In this document: positions 17,212 through 25,490 of the stretch, in pieces
How the letters are laid out: each line of letters begins with the position of its first letter
Numbering within the stretch: position 1 is the first letter of the stretch
NCBI GenBank assembly: GCA_032252755.1
Contig: JAVUPY010000008.1
Coordinates: forward strand, 1-48,780
DNA from: Terriglobia bacterium
GTDB taxonomy: Bacteria > Acidobacteriota > Terriglobia > Terriglobales > Acidobacteriaceae
Length of the DNA: 48,780 nucleotides
Reading direction: 5' to 3'
Position numbers and translations under genes: made by a program
The notes under the pieces: generated by a model
The model's database searches: none
What the model saw: the letters and a program-made list of their open reading frames with translations, nothing else
What the model was told of the DNA's origin: nothing

Positions 17212-17823
17212 TCAGTCAACGCTCTCAACGACACCGTTGAACGCGTCGGTGCCAAAATGAGCGCTTGCTGAGGCGCCTTTCAGTGGTGGATGGTTTGGCG
17301 AGTCACCAAACGTCAGCTTCAAATTGGAATACTTGACCAAGGTTCCGCCGGTTATGTCGATGGTGATATAAGCCGACGGGTCAAAGTCCGGCGGTGGGTT
17401 GCCGTTTCCGGTAATCGTGGCAATGCCCTTAACTTCAAATCCAATGACGTTGTGGCTCTTATCGTACAGCAGAGTCGTGACCTCGCCGTTGTTCAGGGTA
17501 ATGTGATGGGTGTGCGCGTGCCGGCTAGCCAGGGTAGTGAAGTCATCTCCGCCGTGGAGCATCACACCCTGATCGGAACGCTCCATTGTGAGTTCCGCCG
17601 AAAAATGGACTTTCTGCGGTTGTCCCTCTACCTGCTTTAATACGTGCATCGACCACTCGCCATGCATCTCCCACGGACCGTCGTAATTCGGCGTGGGGAT
17701 CGGGGTGAAGTCATTGATCAGCCCCCGAAGCTTTAGTTGGCCGGGAACCTGGGCGCTCGCAGCGGCGCAAAGCGCGAACACTACCGTGATGGTGAGTCCC
17801 ACCAGAAAGATTTTGCCCTTCAT
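17212..17823 (-). CDS. Secreted protein of unknown function
   Basis: A 203-residue protein with a clear signal peptide (MKGKIFLVGLTITVVFALCAAASAQ, cleavage near AQ). The mature part is beta-rich, with GEWSMHVLKQVEGQPQKVHFSAELTMERSDQG and a His-rich segment HAHTHHITL. No catalytic motif or named domain was recognised. It is predicted to be periplasmic or exported. It lies upstream of the TPR regulator on the same strand, 53 bp away, with the repeat palindrome between them. Cotranscription is possible. Confidence 0.75.
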   Translation of the reverse strand: MKGKIFLVGLTITVVFALCAAASAQVPGQLKLRGLINDFTPIPTPNYDGPWEMHGEWSMHVLKQVEGQPQKVHFSAELTMERSDQGVMLHGGDDFTTLASRHAHTHHITLNNGEVTTLLYDKSHNVIGFEVKGIATITGNGNPPPDFDPSAYITIDITGGTLVKYSNLKLTFGDSPNHPPLKGASASAHFGTDAFNGVVESVD

Positions 17824-18022
17824 GCCAGACCTCCAAGTCTGAGTTGTCGGAGCGATAGTTGCCGTTTAGGCGGGTAACTGGCAATGCAGGGTATGTGAAG
17901 GTGAGATAAAGATGTGGTGAACCCACAATCGTTTGAGTCCGTTGAGGTTAGCGCACAGTTGACGCTCGAGGTGGATCGTGGCTGCGGGGGACGTAAGCCA
18001 CAATCCACCATCTACACTCTCG

Positions 18023-18523
18023 TCAACGCGTTGCTGCGTGTTCCGCCATCCACTTCTGGGCGTCGGCGGATTTGAACCACTCACCTGCAACCTGCTTCGT
18101 TGTCACGTTCAGGCGATTCCACACATTGATGCTGGCGATGGCGATGATGAGTGCTGCCAGTTCGCGTTCGTCGTAATGGCGCGCGGCTTCGTCGTAAATC
18201 TCGTCGGGCACGGGGTCAGAACGGTCGCTGAGGCGAGTGACAGCTTCCGTCAGGGCGAGAGCGGAGCGCTCGGCATCGGTGAAATAGGGTGCATCACGCC
18301 AGGCCGCGACGGCATAGAGGCGCTCCTCGGTCTCACCGGACATTTTTGCCAGCCGGACGTGCAGGTCGACGCAGACGCTGCAGCCGTTGATCTGGCTGGC
18401 TCGCAGGTGGACGATTTCGAGCAGGTTTGCAGGAAGTGCCTTCTTCACGGACTCGCCGAGAGCCTGAAGAGCGGTCATGGCCTCAGGGAAAATAAAGACG
18501 GGTTGTTTCATACGTGCTTGCAT
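18023..18523 (-). CDS. AhpD-like / carboxymuconolactone decarboxylase family protein
   Basis: ATG 18523 is chosen because AAGGAG precedes it at about 10 nt; an ATG four codons on lacks a ribosome site. The 166-residue protein carries the peroxidase-type motif E36 ... C48-S-V-C51-x3-H55 (EIVHLRASQINGCSVCVDLH), the proton-relay/CxxC arrangement of AhpD-like alkylhydroperoxidases. TKQVAGEWFKSADAQKWMAEHA closes the fold. Proteins of this type are the usual genomic partners of ECF41 sigma factors, and it is divergent from one here. A minus-strand ECF41-like promoter (18574-18600) lies upstream. A role in oxidative or electrophile stress is inferred. Confidence 0.93.
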   Translation of the reverse strand: MQARMKQPVFIFPEAMTALQALGESVKKALPANLLEIVHLRASQINGCSVCVDLHVRLAKMSGETEERLYAVAAWRDAPYFTDAERSALALTEAVTRLSDRSDPVPDEIYDEAARHYDERELAALIIAIASINVWNRLNVTTKQVAGEWFKSADAQKWMAEHAATR

Positions 18524-18538
18524 GAGGTTGCATCTCCT

Positions 18539-18565
18539 TGTCACATAGTGTTGGTTTCGTTCGTC
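18539..18565 (+). promoter_or_regulatory. ECF41-type promoter for the sigma factor gene
   Basis: TGTCACA at 18539-18545, a 16-nt spacer, then CGTC at 18562-18565. This matches the published ECF41 promoter motif (TGTCACA in the -35 and CGTC in the -10 region) in every base. The sigma gene starts 36 nt further on, at 18602, so the arrangement implies autoregulation. Confidence 0.75.
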
Positions 18566-18573
18566 ACCACCAT

Positions 18574-18600
18574 GACGGAGCAGAAAAAGGAATTGTGACT
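18574..18600 (-). promoter_or_regulatory. ECF41-type promoter for the AhpD-like gene
   Basis: On the minus strand AGTCACA (18600-18594), a 16-nt spacer and CGTC (18577-18574). This is six of seven plus four of four against the ECF41 motif, with the same spacing as the plus-strand copy. The AhpD-like start codon is 50 nt downstream, at 18523. Confidence 0.7.
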
Positions 18601-18601
18601 G

Positions 18602-19477
18602 ATGAATCAGAACGAATGGCTGGCGACGAAATTCCAGGAGAACCGTGGGCACCTCAGGGCGGTGGCATATCGAATGCTGGGCTCGGCGACCGAAGCCGAG
18701 GACGCAGTGCAGGAGGCATGGCTGCGACTTACGCGGGCGGAGACGAGCGAGGTGGAGAACCTGGGTGGATGGCTGACCACGGTGGTGGCGCGGATTTGCC
18801 TCGACATGCTGCGGTCGCGGACCTCGCGACGTGAGGATTCGCTCGAAGAGCAAGTGGCCGAGCCGGTCGCGAAGACGGAGTCGATGAACCCGGAGCAGGA
18901 AGCGGTGCTGGCGGATTCGGTGGGGTTGGCACTGTTGGTCGTCCTGGACCGACTGAGTCCGCCGGAGCGGCTGGCCTTTGTACTGCACGACATGTTCGCG
19001 GTGTCCTTCGAAGAGATCGCTGCGATTACTGGCCGGACGGTAGGGGCGGCACGGCAGTTAGCGAGCAGGGCGCGACGACGAGTGCAAGGGGCGGATGTTC
19101 GTGGGGCGAGGGCGCAGGAGCGCGAAGTGGTGAATGCGTTCTTAGCCGCGTTGCGAAAAGGCGACTTCGAGGGATTGTTGGCGGTGCTCGACCCAGATGT
19201 CGTGGTGCACATTGATGAAGCCGCAGGTCGTCCGGGAGCGCCGAGGGAGATCAGGGGAGCGGCGAACTGGGCTCGTGGGGCAATCGCGTTCCGCCAGATG
19301 GCACGGTTCGTGGAGCCGATGCTGGTAGATGGATCGGTGGGATTGGTGTTCGCGCCGGGAGGAAAGTTGGAGCGGGCGCTCCGAATCAGGTTGGAAAATG
19401 GAAAGATTTCGGAGGTGGAGATTATTGGCCAGCCGGGGCGGTTGCAGGAGTTGGAGTTGGCGGTAGTGGGGGAATGA
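18602..19477 (+). CDS. ECF41/SigJ-type sigma factor with fused SnoaL-like C-terminal domain
   Basis: A 291-residue sigma-70 family factor. Region 2 is at ~10-75 (FQENRGHLRAVAYRMLGSATEAEDAVQEAWLRL), region 4 at ~112-165 (LDRLSPPERLAFVLHDMFAVSFEEIAAITGRTVGAARQLASRARRRVQ). Then follows a ~120-residue SnoaL/NTF2-like extension with EAAGRPG in the place of the ECF41 DGGGK/R motif and QPGRL in the place of NPDKL. In ECF41 factors this extension replaces a separate anti-sigma factor. It starts divergently from an AhpD-like gene, the hallmark context of the group, and carries a consensus ECF41 promoter in front. It directs RNA polymerase to its own and the partner promoter; the inducer is unknown. 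Confidence 0.95.
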   Translation: MNQNEWLATKFQENRGHLRAVAYRMLGSATEAEDAVQEAWLRLTRAETSEVENLGGWLTTVVARICLDMLRSRTSRREDSLEEQVAEPVAKTESMNPEQEAVLADSVGLALLVVLDRLSPPERLAFVLHDMFAVSFEEIAAITGRTVGAARQLASRARRRVQGADVRGARAQEREVVNAFLAALRKGDFEGLLAVLDPDVVVHIDEAAGRPGAPREIRGAANWARGAIAFRQMARFVEPMLVDGSVGLVFAPGGKLERALRIRLENGKISEVEIIGQPGRLQELELAVVGE

Positions 19478-19518
19478 TTACAGAATGGAGAAACCCAGAG
19501 AGAGCAGGCCAAAACGAA

Positions 19519-19547
19519 AAGCCCCGCGGAATGCGGGGCTTGTTTTC
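19519..19547 (+). terminator. Intrinsic terminator after the sigma factor gene
   Basis: AAGCCCCGC/GCGGGGCTT, nine pairs around GGAAT, then TGTTTTCG. Outer AACGAAAA/TTTTCGTT words extend the stem past a bulged G. It starts 42 nt after the sigma factor stop. Confidence 0.85.
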
Positions 19548-19600
19548 GTTGGATGGATTCGGGTAGATGCAGAAATCCCGGGGTTATGATGTCTTTTTCG

Positions 19601-19628
19601 CCTCGACCAGCAGCTCGCGTTCGACCCT
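19601..19628 (+). repeat. CCAGCAGCTCGC direct repeat, copy A
   Basis: CCTCGACCAGCAGCTCGC plus following bases. It matches copy B at 19770-19797 over roughly 24 of 28 positions. On the minus strand both read as related peptides (TRVERELLVE and ARVYSELLVE), suggesting a decayed duplicated coding-like unit about 170 bp long. Confidence 0.6.
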
Positions 19629-19685
19629 TGTCTGACCTGCATTCCGCGCTTTCTGTTTGCACAGACCGCTCGGCGCGATCAATTT

Positions 19686-19720
19686 GACTCGGGCTCCGGG
19701 CTCACCACCAACCGGACAAA
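19686..19720 (+). repeat. CTCACCACCAACCGG direct repeat, copy A
   Basis: A 35-nt element with 29 of 35 positions shared with 20127-20161, including the unchanged core CTCACCACCAACCGG. The two copies lie on either side of the hairpin array in the same orientation. Confidence 0.65.
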
Positions 19721-19769
19721 TCAAACAACGCCCCGGGATTCCAATTTTGCCTTCGACGTCTCTTGTTCT

Positions 19770-19797
19770 CCTCAACCAGCAGCTCGCTATAGACCCT
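19770..19797 (+). repeat. CCAGCAGCTCGC direct repeat, copy B
   Basis: CCTCAACCAGCAGCTCGC and following bases; partner of 19601-19628, 169 bp apart in the same orientation. Confidence 0.6.
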
Positions 19798-19840
19798 CGC
19801 CGCCCCTCTGCAATCGCGTTAGCCTGGGTGTCGCCGTCAG

Positions 19841-20089
19841 CTTCCGGTCAACTTGCGCCAACCGGAGGTGTTGAAGACTGCCGTCTTCAACGGTGACGGA
19901 AACTCGCGCTTCCGTCTCGCTGCAAGGATTGCGTCCCTGCAGTGATCCCAAGAACCGCCGTTCTCAGGAAGGAGGGCCGCCGCCCTCAGTCTTCGGTGAG
20001 ACTGCCGTCTCATCGAACGCCAACATTTGCGGTGTTGGCTGCCAATCTTCAGCGATACATGCCTGCATCGCTTACTTGAGTGATTGGCA
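19841..20089. repeat. Array of small hairpins with different stems and recurring loops
   Basis: Consecutive inverted repeats: 19841-19868 (8 bp), 19870-19891 (9 bp, loop TGCC), 19895-19916 (7 bp), 19920-19942 (5+3 bp, loop TTGCG), 19951-19964 (5 bp, CGCC), 19972-19987 (6 bp, CGCC), 19992-20017 (11 bp with one G-T, TGCC), 20019-20039 (7 bp plus T-G, loop TTGCG), 20051-20072 (6+2 bp, TGCC). The last is enclosed by a 7-bp outer helix 20040-20046/20083-20089. The stem sequences differ, yet each is self-complementary and the loops recur. This points to selection or copying of structure rather than sequence. It could be a structured RNA or a DNA-level element; strand undetermined. Confidence 0.65.
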
Positions 20090-20126
20090 CTGGCGACTTC
20101 CACCCAGACCCGGATTGCGGTGAGCT

Positions 20127-20161
20127 GACTTGAGCCCCGGACTCACCACCAACCGGGAAAA
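20127..20161 (+). repeat. CTCACCACCAACCGG direct repeat, copy B
   Basis: Partner of 19686-19720, in the same orientation, directly after the hairpin array. Its CTCACC can also pair with GGTGAG at 20119-20124. Confidence 0.65.
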
Positions 20162-20611
20162 CTTCAGTGATGTCAAAGAACGAGTGTGTTTTACTCCAGC
20201 CAGAAATAATGTCAATAGAAGCTGAATGATTTCTTACTCCTTTGTTTTCAATCGAGTGCAGCTCGTCCACAAGGGGGTGCAGCAGAAAATGTGCAGCCTG
20301 GTTTGTGGTCCTCCCTCGCGGAAAGGTGCGTAAACAGGGATTTTGCGGGTTTCGGGTGTGTCCAGAGCCGCATCAATGGCGGAGATGCTGGTGATGCCGA
20401 ATGTGCAAATCTGGCAAAAACCGCTACGGACAGGAGTTTCGGCGGAAGTCAAAAGAAAGATTAACGCGGAGATCGCGTAGAAAGCGAGGAAAGGCGCTCT
20501 CAGTTCTCGGTTCGCAGTTCTCAGTTGGAAATATCAAGGTTCGCTCGCGCAATTGACTGAGAACCAGGAACTGAACTTTCTTGTTGGCGCCCTTTGCGGT
20601 CTCTGCGCTGG

Positions 20612-21319
20612 TCATTTTGCGGTTGCGGTTCCGCCGATGGCGTGGCGGATGGCAGCGCGGGCAAGCAGGCGGGTGGAGTCAAGGACCGGCAAGGGTGAGC
20701 TTTCCGGCGTAACCAGCAACGGGATCTCGGTGCATCCGAGGACGACGGCGTCGCAACCTTCGGACTTGAGGCGCTCGATAATGGCGCGGAAGATGCCGAG
20801 GGATTCAGAGCGGAAGGTGCCGTTCACTAGTTCATCGAAGATGATCTTGTCGATCTTCTCTCGGTCGAGCGGCGACGGTGTGCGGTAGTCGATCCCAGCC
20901 TTCTTGAGGATTTCGGGATAGATGGTGCCTTCCATCGTGACCCGCGTTCCGGTGATGGCGAGTTTCTTGAGGCCACGGCGCTGGGCTTCGGCGGCCACTT
21001 CCGCGACAACGTGCAGCCACGGGAGCGGCGATTCCGGAAGAACATAAGGCATGGCGTGGTGGATCGTGTTGTCCGGGCAGAGGAGGAAGTCCGCGCCAAT
21101 GGACTGCAGTTTGCGCGCAGAGCCGAGCATCAGGCTGGCGACACCTTTCCAATCGCCGGCATTAATGAGCTTCATGTAATCGCCGAGTGGAAAGGTATGC
21201 ATCGAAACTTCGGGATGCATGTGGCGCCCCATGTAGCTGGACGCTTCATCGCAGATGGTGCGGTAGCAGAGGGCGGCGCCTTCGGCGCTGCAGGCGACTA
21301 TGCCGATATGACGGTACAT
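20612..21319 (-). CDS. Aspartate/glutamate racemase family protein
   Basis: A 235-residue protein of the Asp/Glu racemase fold (MYRHIGIVACSAEGAALCYR at the N-terminus, LGCTEIPLLV near the C-terminus). The second catalytic Cys is present in GCTE at about 195. At the first catalytic site, where cofactor-independent racemases have Cys-Asn-Thr, this protein has D83-N84-T85 (CPDNTIHHAMPY), with a Cys two residues earlier. Family members with a substituted first Cys can have limited or different racemase/isomerase activity, so the substrate is uncertain. It stands alone beside a repeat-rich spacer on each side. Confidence 0.88.
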   Translation of the reverse strand: MYRHIGIVACSAEGAALCYRTICDEASSYMGRHMHPEVSMHTFPLGDYMKLINAGDWKGVASLMLGSARKLQSIGADFLLCPDNTIHHAMPYVLPESPLPWLHVVAEVAAEAQRRGLKKLAITGTRVTMEGTIYPEILKKAGIDYRTPSPLDREKIDKIIFDELVNGTFRSESLGIFRAIIERLKSEGCDAVVLGCTEIPLLVTPESSPLPVLDSTRLLARAAIRHAIGGTATAK

Positions 21320-21348
21320 GGGACCAGTTTAGCGCGTGAAAGGATTAA

Positions 21349-21503
21349 CGCAGAGGACGCGAAGGAAAACTGCAGCAGTTCCCAGTTCTCGGTTTGCAAT
21401 TATCCGTAATTCGTATTCGTTGAAATGCCAGGGACCAGTTGATTTGATGATATCGCGAATCGAATTTCGCCTCACATCCTTTGCGACCTTCGCGTCCTCT
21501 GCG
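21349..21503. repeat. Spacer bounded by perfect 17-bp inverted repeats
   Basis: CGCAGAGGACGCGAAGG at 21349-21365 and its exact reverse complement at 21487-21503 bound about 120 bp without a gene. The interior has CAGTTCTCGG-type words shared with 20500-20520. It has the shape of a small non-autonomous palindromic element; no target-site duplication was identified. Confidence 0.6.
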
Positions 21504-21543
21504 TTTCTCTTTTTGTTCCTGCTAGACTCCGGAATGGAGCGGA

Positions 21544-22527
21544 ATGATGAAATCAATCGTTGTGACGGGCAACGAGGGCCCGAAATCGCTGGAGTTGCGT
21601 GAGGTTCCGGATCCGAAGGCCGGGACGGGAGAAGTTGTCGTTAACGTCACAGCCGCGGGTGTGAACTTTGCGGACGTTCGGGCGGCGCAAGGGAAGTATC
21701 CGGGCGGGCCGGAGCCGCCGTTTGTTGCAGGGCGCGAATATGCGGGAATCGTTGAGGGCACGGGTGAGCGAGTGATGGGGTATTCGCAGCACTCGGCGTT
21801 CGCAGAAAAGGTTGCGACGCCTCGGAATCTGATCTTCCCTGCCCCTGCGGAATGGGACTTGGAGCATTGCGCTGCGTTTCCGGTGAACTATCTCACAGCA
21901 TGGTTGCTGTACTGGAAAGCGGGATTGGTGAAGGGAGGCACCGAGGATCCCTCGCCGGTGAGGTCGGGGCCGAATCAGCGCGTTCTGATCCATGCGGCGG
22001 CAGGTGGGGTTGGAACCGCGGCCGTCGAAATCGGAAAACAGCTTGGAATCGAGACTTTCGGGACGGCTTCGACGGATGAAAAGCTGGCGAAACTGGGGGG
22101 ACTTGGCCTTACGCATGGGATCAACTACATGCGAGAAGATTATGAGGAGCGGGTGGAGGAGATCACCGGCGGGGAAGGCGTCAATGCGGCTTTCGATGGA
22201 TTAGGCGGGGAGCACACGGGGAAGACCATCCGGTGCCTGGGCTTTCTGGGTCGGGTGATTCTCTTTGGATCCGCAACCGGCGAGCAGCCGAAAGTCAATC
22301 TTGGCCAGCTCTATTTGAAGGGAACGAGCATTCACGGATTGTGGTTGAGCAAACTAGTCGCGAATGCGGAGTTGATTCGGTCGGCGCTGGATTCGATGAG
22401 GCCGTGGATTAAAAGTGGAGCAATCGAGCCGCAAGTTGGGGCGGTATTGCCTATGGAACATGCGGCTGACGCGTATCGCATGCTGCTGGAGAGACGGAAT
22501 TACGGGAAGATCGTGTTGAAAATCTAG
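21544..22527 (+). CDS. NADPH:quinone oxidoreductase-like MDR protein
   Basis: A 327-residue medium-chain reductase. It has a GroES-like N-terminal domain (GEVVVNVTAAGVNFADVRAAQGKYP; PPFVAGREYAGIVEGTGERVMGY) without the structural zinc cysteines. The Rossmann domain carries VLIHAAAGGVGTAAVEIGKQLG and ends with MEHAADAYRMLLERRNYGKIVLKI. It likely reduces quinones or alpha,beta-unsaturated carbonyls with NAD(P)H. GGAG precedes the double ATG start; either Met could be used. It is divergent from the racemase, across the 17-bp inverted-repeat element. Confidence 0.92.
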   Translation: MMKSIVVTGNEGPKSLELREVPDPKAGTGEVVVNVTAAGVNFADVRAAQGKYPGGPEPPFVAGREYAGIVEGTGERVMGYSQHSAFAEKVATPRNLIFPAPAEWDLEHCAAFPVNYLTAWLLYWKAGLVKGGTEDPSPVRSGPNQRVLIHAAAGGVGTAAVEIGKQLGIETFGTASTDEKLAKLGGLGLTHGINYMREDYEERVEEITGGEGVNAAFDGLGGEHTGKTIRCLGFLGRVILFGSATGEQPKVNLGQLYLKGTSIHGLWLSKLVANAELIRSALDSMRPWIKSGAIEPQVGAVLPMEHAADAYRMLLERRNYGKIVLKI

Positions 22528-22730
22528 ATTTGCGGCGCAGGATGTTCTCGCGACTGCCGACGGAGCACCGGTCCTGGAGGATGTTCGCGTTTCATTTCAG
22601 CAAGGCTAAAGACTTTTTAACACACTCACTGCTTACATCCTTCTACCTATCTCGTCTACCCTGAAGCGGGGATATTCCCTCGCGCTGTTTTTTATATTCA
22701 GGCCCGATTCATATAAGGAGGAAGTGATTC

Positions 22731-23069
22731 ATGAAGTCGACTGTCAAGTTGTTGGCAGTGGTTGCGGTTCTTATGCTCGCGGTATCGAGTTTGGCGGGAA
22801 ATCTTGCCGATCTGCGCATCTCCAATGACGTTACGGTCGGTGGCGCGAAACTCGCTGCCGGGAATTACAAGGTGAGGATCGATGGCAACGGACCGGACGT
22901 AAAGGTCATATTCGAGCAATCCGGGAAGGTGAAAGCCACGGTCAACGGTACGTTCCAGGAACAGAAAGAGGCGCCGGAATACAGCTCGGTTGTGACGGTG
23001 AAAACGGCCGAAGGATATAAGGTCGACGAGCTTCGGTTGGCGAAGACCAAGGGCTATGTAAAATTTTAA
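22731..23069 (+). CDS. Small secreted beta-rich protein
   Basis: A 112-residue protein with a strong AAGGAGG ribosome site at 22715-22721, nine bases before the ATG. The signal peptide is MKSTVKLLAVVAVLMLAVSSLAG. The mature 89 residues alternate hydrophobic and charged residues (ISNDVTVGGAKLAAGNYKVRIDGNGPDVKVIFEQSGKVKATVNG), suggesting a small beta-sandwich. No cysteine or catalytic motif is seen. Similar short exported proteins are common in acidobacteria, but no function is known to me. The unusually good ribosome site suggests high expression. A G+C-rich hairpin follows the stop. Confidence 0.85.
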   Translation: MKSTVKLLAVVAVLMLAVSSLAGNLADLRISNDVTVGGAKLAAGNYKVRIDGNGPDVKVIFEQSGKVKATVNGTFQEQKEAPEYSSVVTVKTAEGYKVDELRLAKTKGYVKF

Positions 23070-23076
23070 GTCATGG

Positions 23077-23101
23077 TAGCGCCGGCTTCTCGCCGGCGCT
23101 A
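23077..23101 (+). terminator. Hairpin after the small secreted protein gene
   Basis: TAGCGCCGGC/GCCGGCGCTA, ten perfect pairs around TTCTC, eight nt after the stop. There is no T-tract, so it is a weak terminator or 3'-end stabiliser. Confidence 0.55.
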
Positions 23102-23156
23102 TGAAAGTCCGGCAAGACGACAATGACGCGGGCATGCGAAAATAGAAGTTCCCGCT

Positions 23157-25490
23157 ATGAATTCCCCGGAAAATCAGCCGCAGATTACCTCCCAAGTTCT
23201 TCGAGACCATGGCATCACGCCGGATGAGTACCAGCGCATTCTGAAGTGGCTCGGGCGCGAGCCGACGATGACCGAGTTGGGTATTTTCAGCGTGATGTGG
23301 AGCGAGCACTGCTCGTATAAGTCGTCGCGCGTGCACCTGAAGCGGCTGCCGACGCGCAGCAAGCTGGTGGTGCAGGGACCGGGCGAGAACGCCGGCATCA
23401 TCGATATCGGCGACGGCTGGGCATGCGCTTTCAAGATCGAATCGCACAACCATCCTTCCTTCATTGAGCCATTCCAGGGAGCAGCGACGGGCGTGGGCGG
23501 GATTCTGCGCGACATCTTCACGATGGGCGCGCGACCTGTGGCAGTGATGGATTCGCTGCGCTTTGGACCGATTTCCAAGACTCCTGGCGACACGACTGAT
23601 CAGAAGACGATTCACCGCAACCACTCGGTGATGGAAGGCGTGGTCAGCGGGATTGCCTCTTATGGCAATTGTTTCGGCGTGCCGAACGTGGGGGGCGAGA
23701 CTAAGTTTGAGCCCTGCTACAACGGCAATCCGCTGGTGAACGCGTTTGCCCTGGGACTGGTACGGCGCGACCAGATCTTCTATGCGAAGGCCGCGGGCGC
23801 GGGAAATCCGGTAATTTACGTCGGGTCGAAGACAGGACGCGATGGGATTCATGGCGCTACGATGGCCAGCGAGGAATTCACGGAAGGCTCGGAGCAGAAG
23901 CGGCCGAATGTGCAGGTGGGCGATCCCTTCATGGAGAAGCTGTTGCTGGAAGCCTGTCTCGAAGCGATGCAGACAGGGGCCGTGGTTGGCATCCAGGACA
24001 TGGGCGCGGCCGGGCTGACGTGCTCGACGTGCGAGATGGGCGGACGCGGCGGCGTGGGACTCGAGATCGAGTTGGACAAAGTACCGCAGCGCGAGACCAG
24101 CATGACCTCCTACGAAATCATGCTGAGCGAATCGCAGGAGCGCATGCTGCTTGTGGCTGACAAGGGTCGGGAAGAAGAGGTGCTGAAGGTCTTCCGCAAG
24201 TGGGGGTTGGACGCGGTCGAGGTCGGAGTGGTGATTCCCGAGAACAAGATGCGGGTGAAGCAGCACGGGAAGGTAGTCGCCGAGATCCCGAACGAGGCGC
24301 TTACCGACGATGCGCCGCTATATCACCGTCCAATCGAGCCGTGGAGCGCGCCGGTGCCCAAGACCAAACCGTCGAATGTGAAGCTTGGGGCGAAGAAGGA
24401 TTTCACGGCCGATCTCGAGAAGCTCTTGGCGGGCGCGAACATTTGCTCGAAGCGCTGGGTCAACGAGCAGTACGACTCGATGGTGCAGACGAACACCAAC
24501 CAGGGACCGGGGACGGGCGAGGCGGGCGTGATCCGGATCAAGGGCACGAACCGCGGGCTGGCGATGGCGCTCGATGGAAACGGCCGGTGGTGCTACCTGG
24601 ACCCGAAACTCGGGGCTATGCACGCGGTCGCGGAGTCGGCACGGAACGTAGTCTGCTCGGGCGCGCGGCCGGTTGCGGCGACAAACTGCTTGAACTTCGG
24701 CAATCCGGAGAAGGCGCCGATCATGGCCCAATTCTCCGAGGTTATTGACGGGCTGACCGGGGCCTGTAACGCGCTGGAGACACCGATCACGGGCGGGAAC
24801 GTCAGTTTCTATAACGAGACGCTCGGAGAAGGCATTTACCCCACCCCGGTGCTGGGCGTGGTCGGGATTGTGGATGATCTACGGCATAGTACACAGCCGA
24901 GTTTCCGCGCGCCGGGTAAGACTCTGATTCTGCTTGGGCCGGGAACTAAGGCGGATTCGGTTGAAGCGGAGACTCGCTTCGGCTCATCTGAATATGTAAA
25001 GGACATTCTAGGCAATATGTGGGGGCTACCTCCGGCGCTGGATCTGGCGAAGGAAGCCGCCTTGCAGAAGGCCACGCTGGAAATGATCCAGGCTGGACTG
25101 GTCGAGTCAGCGAAAGACGTTTCCGAGGGCGGGATTGCGGTGACGGTTGCGGAAGCGGGTTTTGTGGCCGGCATCGGGGCCGATGTGAGCCTCGAGTCGG
25201 AAGGATTTCCGCTGGAATGTGTCCTGTTCGGTGAAGATGCGACCCGGATTCTACTTTCGTGTGGCGCAGCAAATGTGTCGAGAATTCGGGAAATCGCGAT
25301 AAGATACGGACTCTCGGCAAAAGCAATCGGCACGACGACGGATGGCGAGTTGCGAATCAGCGTGGACGGCCAGACGGCGATGGCGGGAGCGGTGTCTCGG
25401 CTGAAGGAGAGTTGGGCGAACGCGCTGGTGAAGGCGTTGCACGTGGAGACGGCGGAAGAATTGGTTCCGCAGATACTCGAGAAGAGTTAG
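23157..25490 (+). CDS. purL: Phosphoribosylformylglycinamidine synthase subunit PurL
   Basis: A 777-residue small-type PurL, which works with separate PurS and PurQ to make FGAM from FGAR, ATP and glutamine-derived ammonia (purine pathway, step four). The active-site His is H51 in [10 protein letters not shown]. The tandem AIRS-like halves carry [35 protein letters not shown] and [34 protein letters not shown]. The end reaches 11 nt before purF, so both are one operon. purS and purQ are not in the window. The length and start are as expected. Confidence 0.97.
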   Translation: MNSPENQPQITSQVLRDHGITPDEYQRILKWLGREPTMTELGIFSVMWSEHCSYKSSRVHLKRLPTRSKLVVQGPGENAGIIDIGDGWACAFKIESHNHPSFIEPFQGAATGVGGILRDIFTMGARPVAVMDSLRFGPISKTPGDTTDQKTIHRNHSVMEGVVSGIASYGNCFGVPNVGGETKFEPCYNGNPLVNAFALGLVRRDQIFYAKAAGAGNPVIYVGSKTGRDGIHGATMASEEFTEGSEQKRPNVQVGDPFMEKLLLEACLEAMQTGAVVGIQDMGAAGLTCSTCEMGGRGGVGLEIELDKVPQRETSMTSYEIMLSESQERMLLVADKGREEEVLKVFRKWGLDAVEVGVVIPENKMRVKQHGKVVAEIPNEALTDDAPLYHRPIEPWSAPVPKTKPSNVKLGAKKDFTADLEKLLAGANICSKRWVNEQYDSMVQTNTNQGPGTGEAGVIRIKGTNRGLAMALDGNGRWCYLDPKLGAMHAVAESARNVVCSGARPVAATNCLNFGNPEKAPIMAQFSEVIDGLTGACNALETPITGGNVSFYNETLGEGIYPTPVLGVVGIVDDLRHSTQPSFRAPGKTLILLGPGTKADSVEAETRFGSSEYVKDILGNMWGLPPALDLAKEAALQKATLEMIQAGLVESAKDVSEGGIAVTVAEAGFVAGIGADVSLESEGFPLECVLFGEDATRILLSCGAANVSRIREIAIRYGLSAKAIGTTTDGELRISVDGQTAMAGAVSRLKESWANALVKALHVETAEELVPQILEKS

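Larger units (their letters stand above)
19548..20611. other. Gene-poor repeat-rich kilobase
   Basis: No frame here looks like a real protein: the open frames are under 90 codons with no recognisable domain, and they run through repeat units. The stretch holds two pairs of direct repeats, the hairpin array at 19841-20089, and a left-over imperfect palindrome built on CAGTTCTCAGTT/AACTG words around 20500-20575. Nothing else was recognised between 20162 and 20500. Confidence 0.6.

Noticed and set aside
18055-18085. GGTTCAAATCC-like tRNA T-loop on the minus strand
   Set aside because: It is the codons for EWFKSAD inside the AhpD-like gene; no acceptor, anticodon or D-arm could be drawn.
18607-19662. 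A 351-codon minus-strand frame opposite the sigma factor gene
   Set aside because: Ser/Arg/Ala-rich antisense artefact and crosses the terminator at 19519-19547.
20234-20615. Two short minus-strand frames (72 and 63 codons) beginning MTSAE
   Set aside because: They run through repeat-like CAGTTCTCAG words, have no ribosome site or domain.
22698-24266. A 522-codon minus-strand open frame opposite purL
   Set aside because: Composition-driven shadow of the well-supported purL and secreted-protein genes; no domain, no ribosome site.
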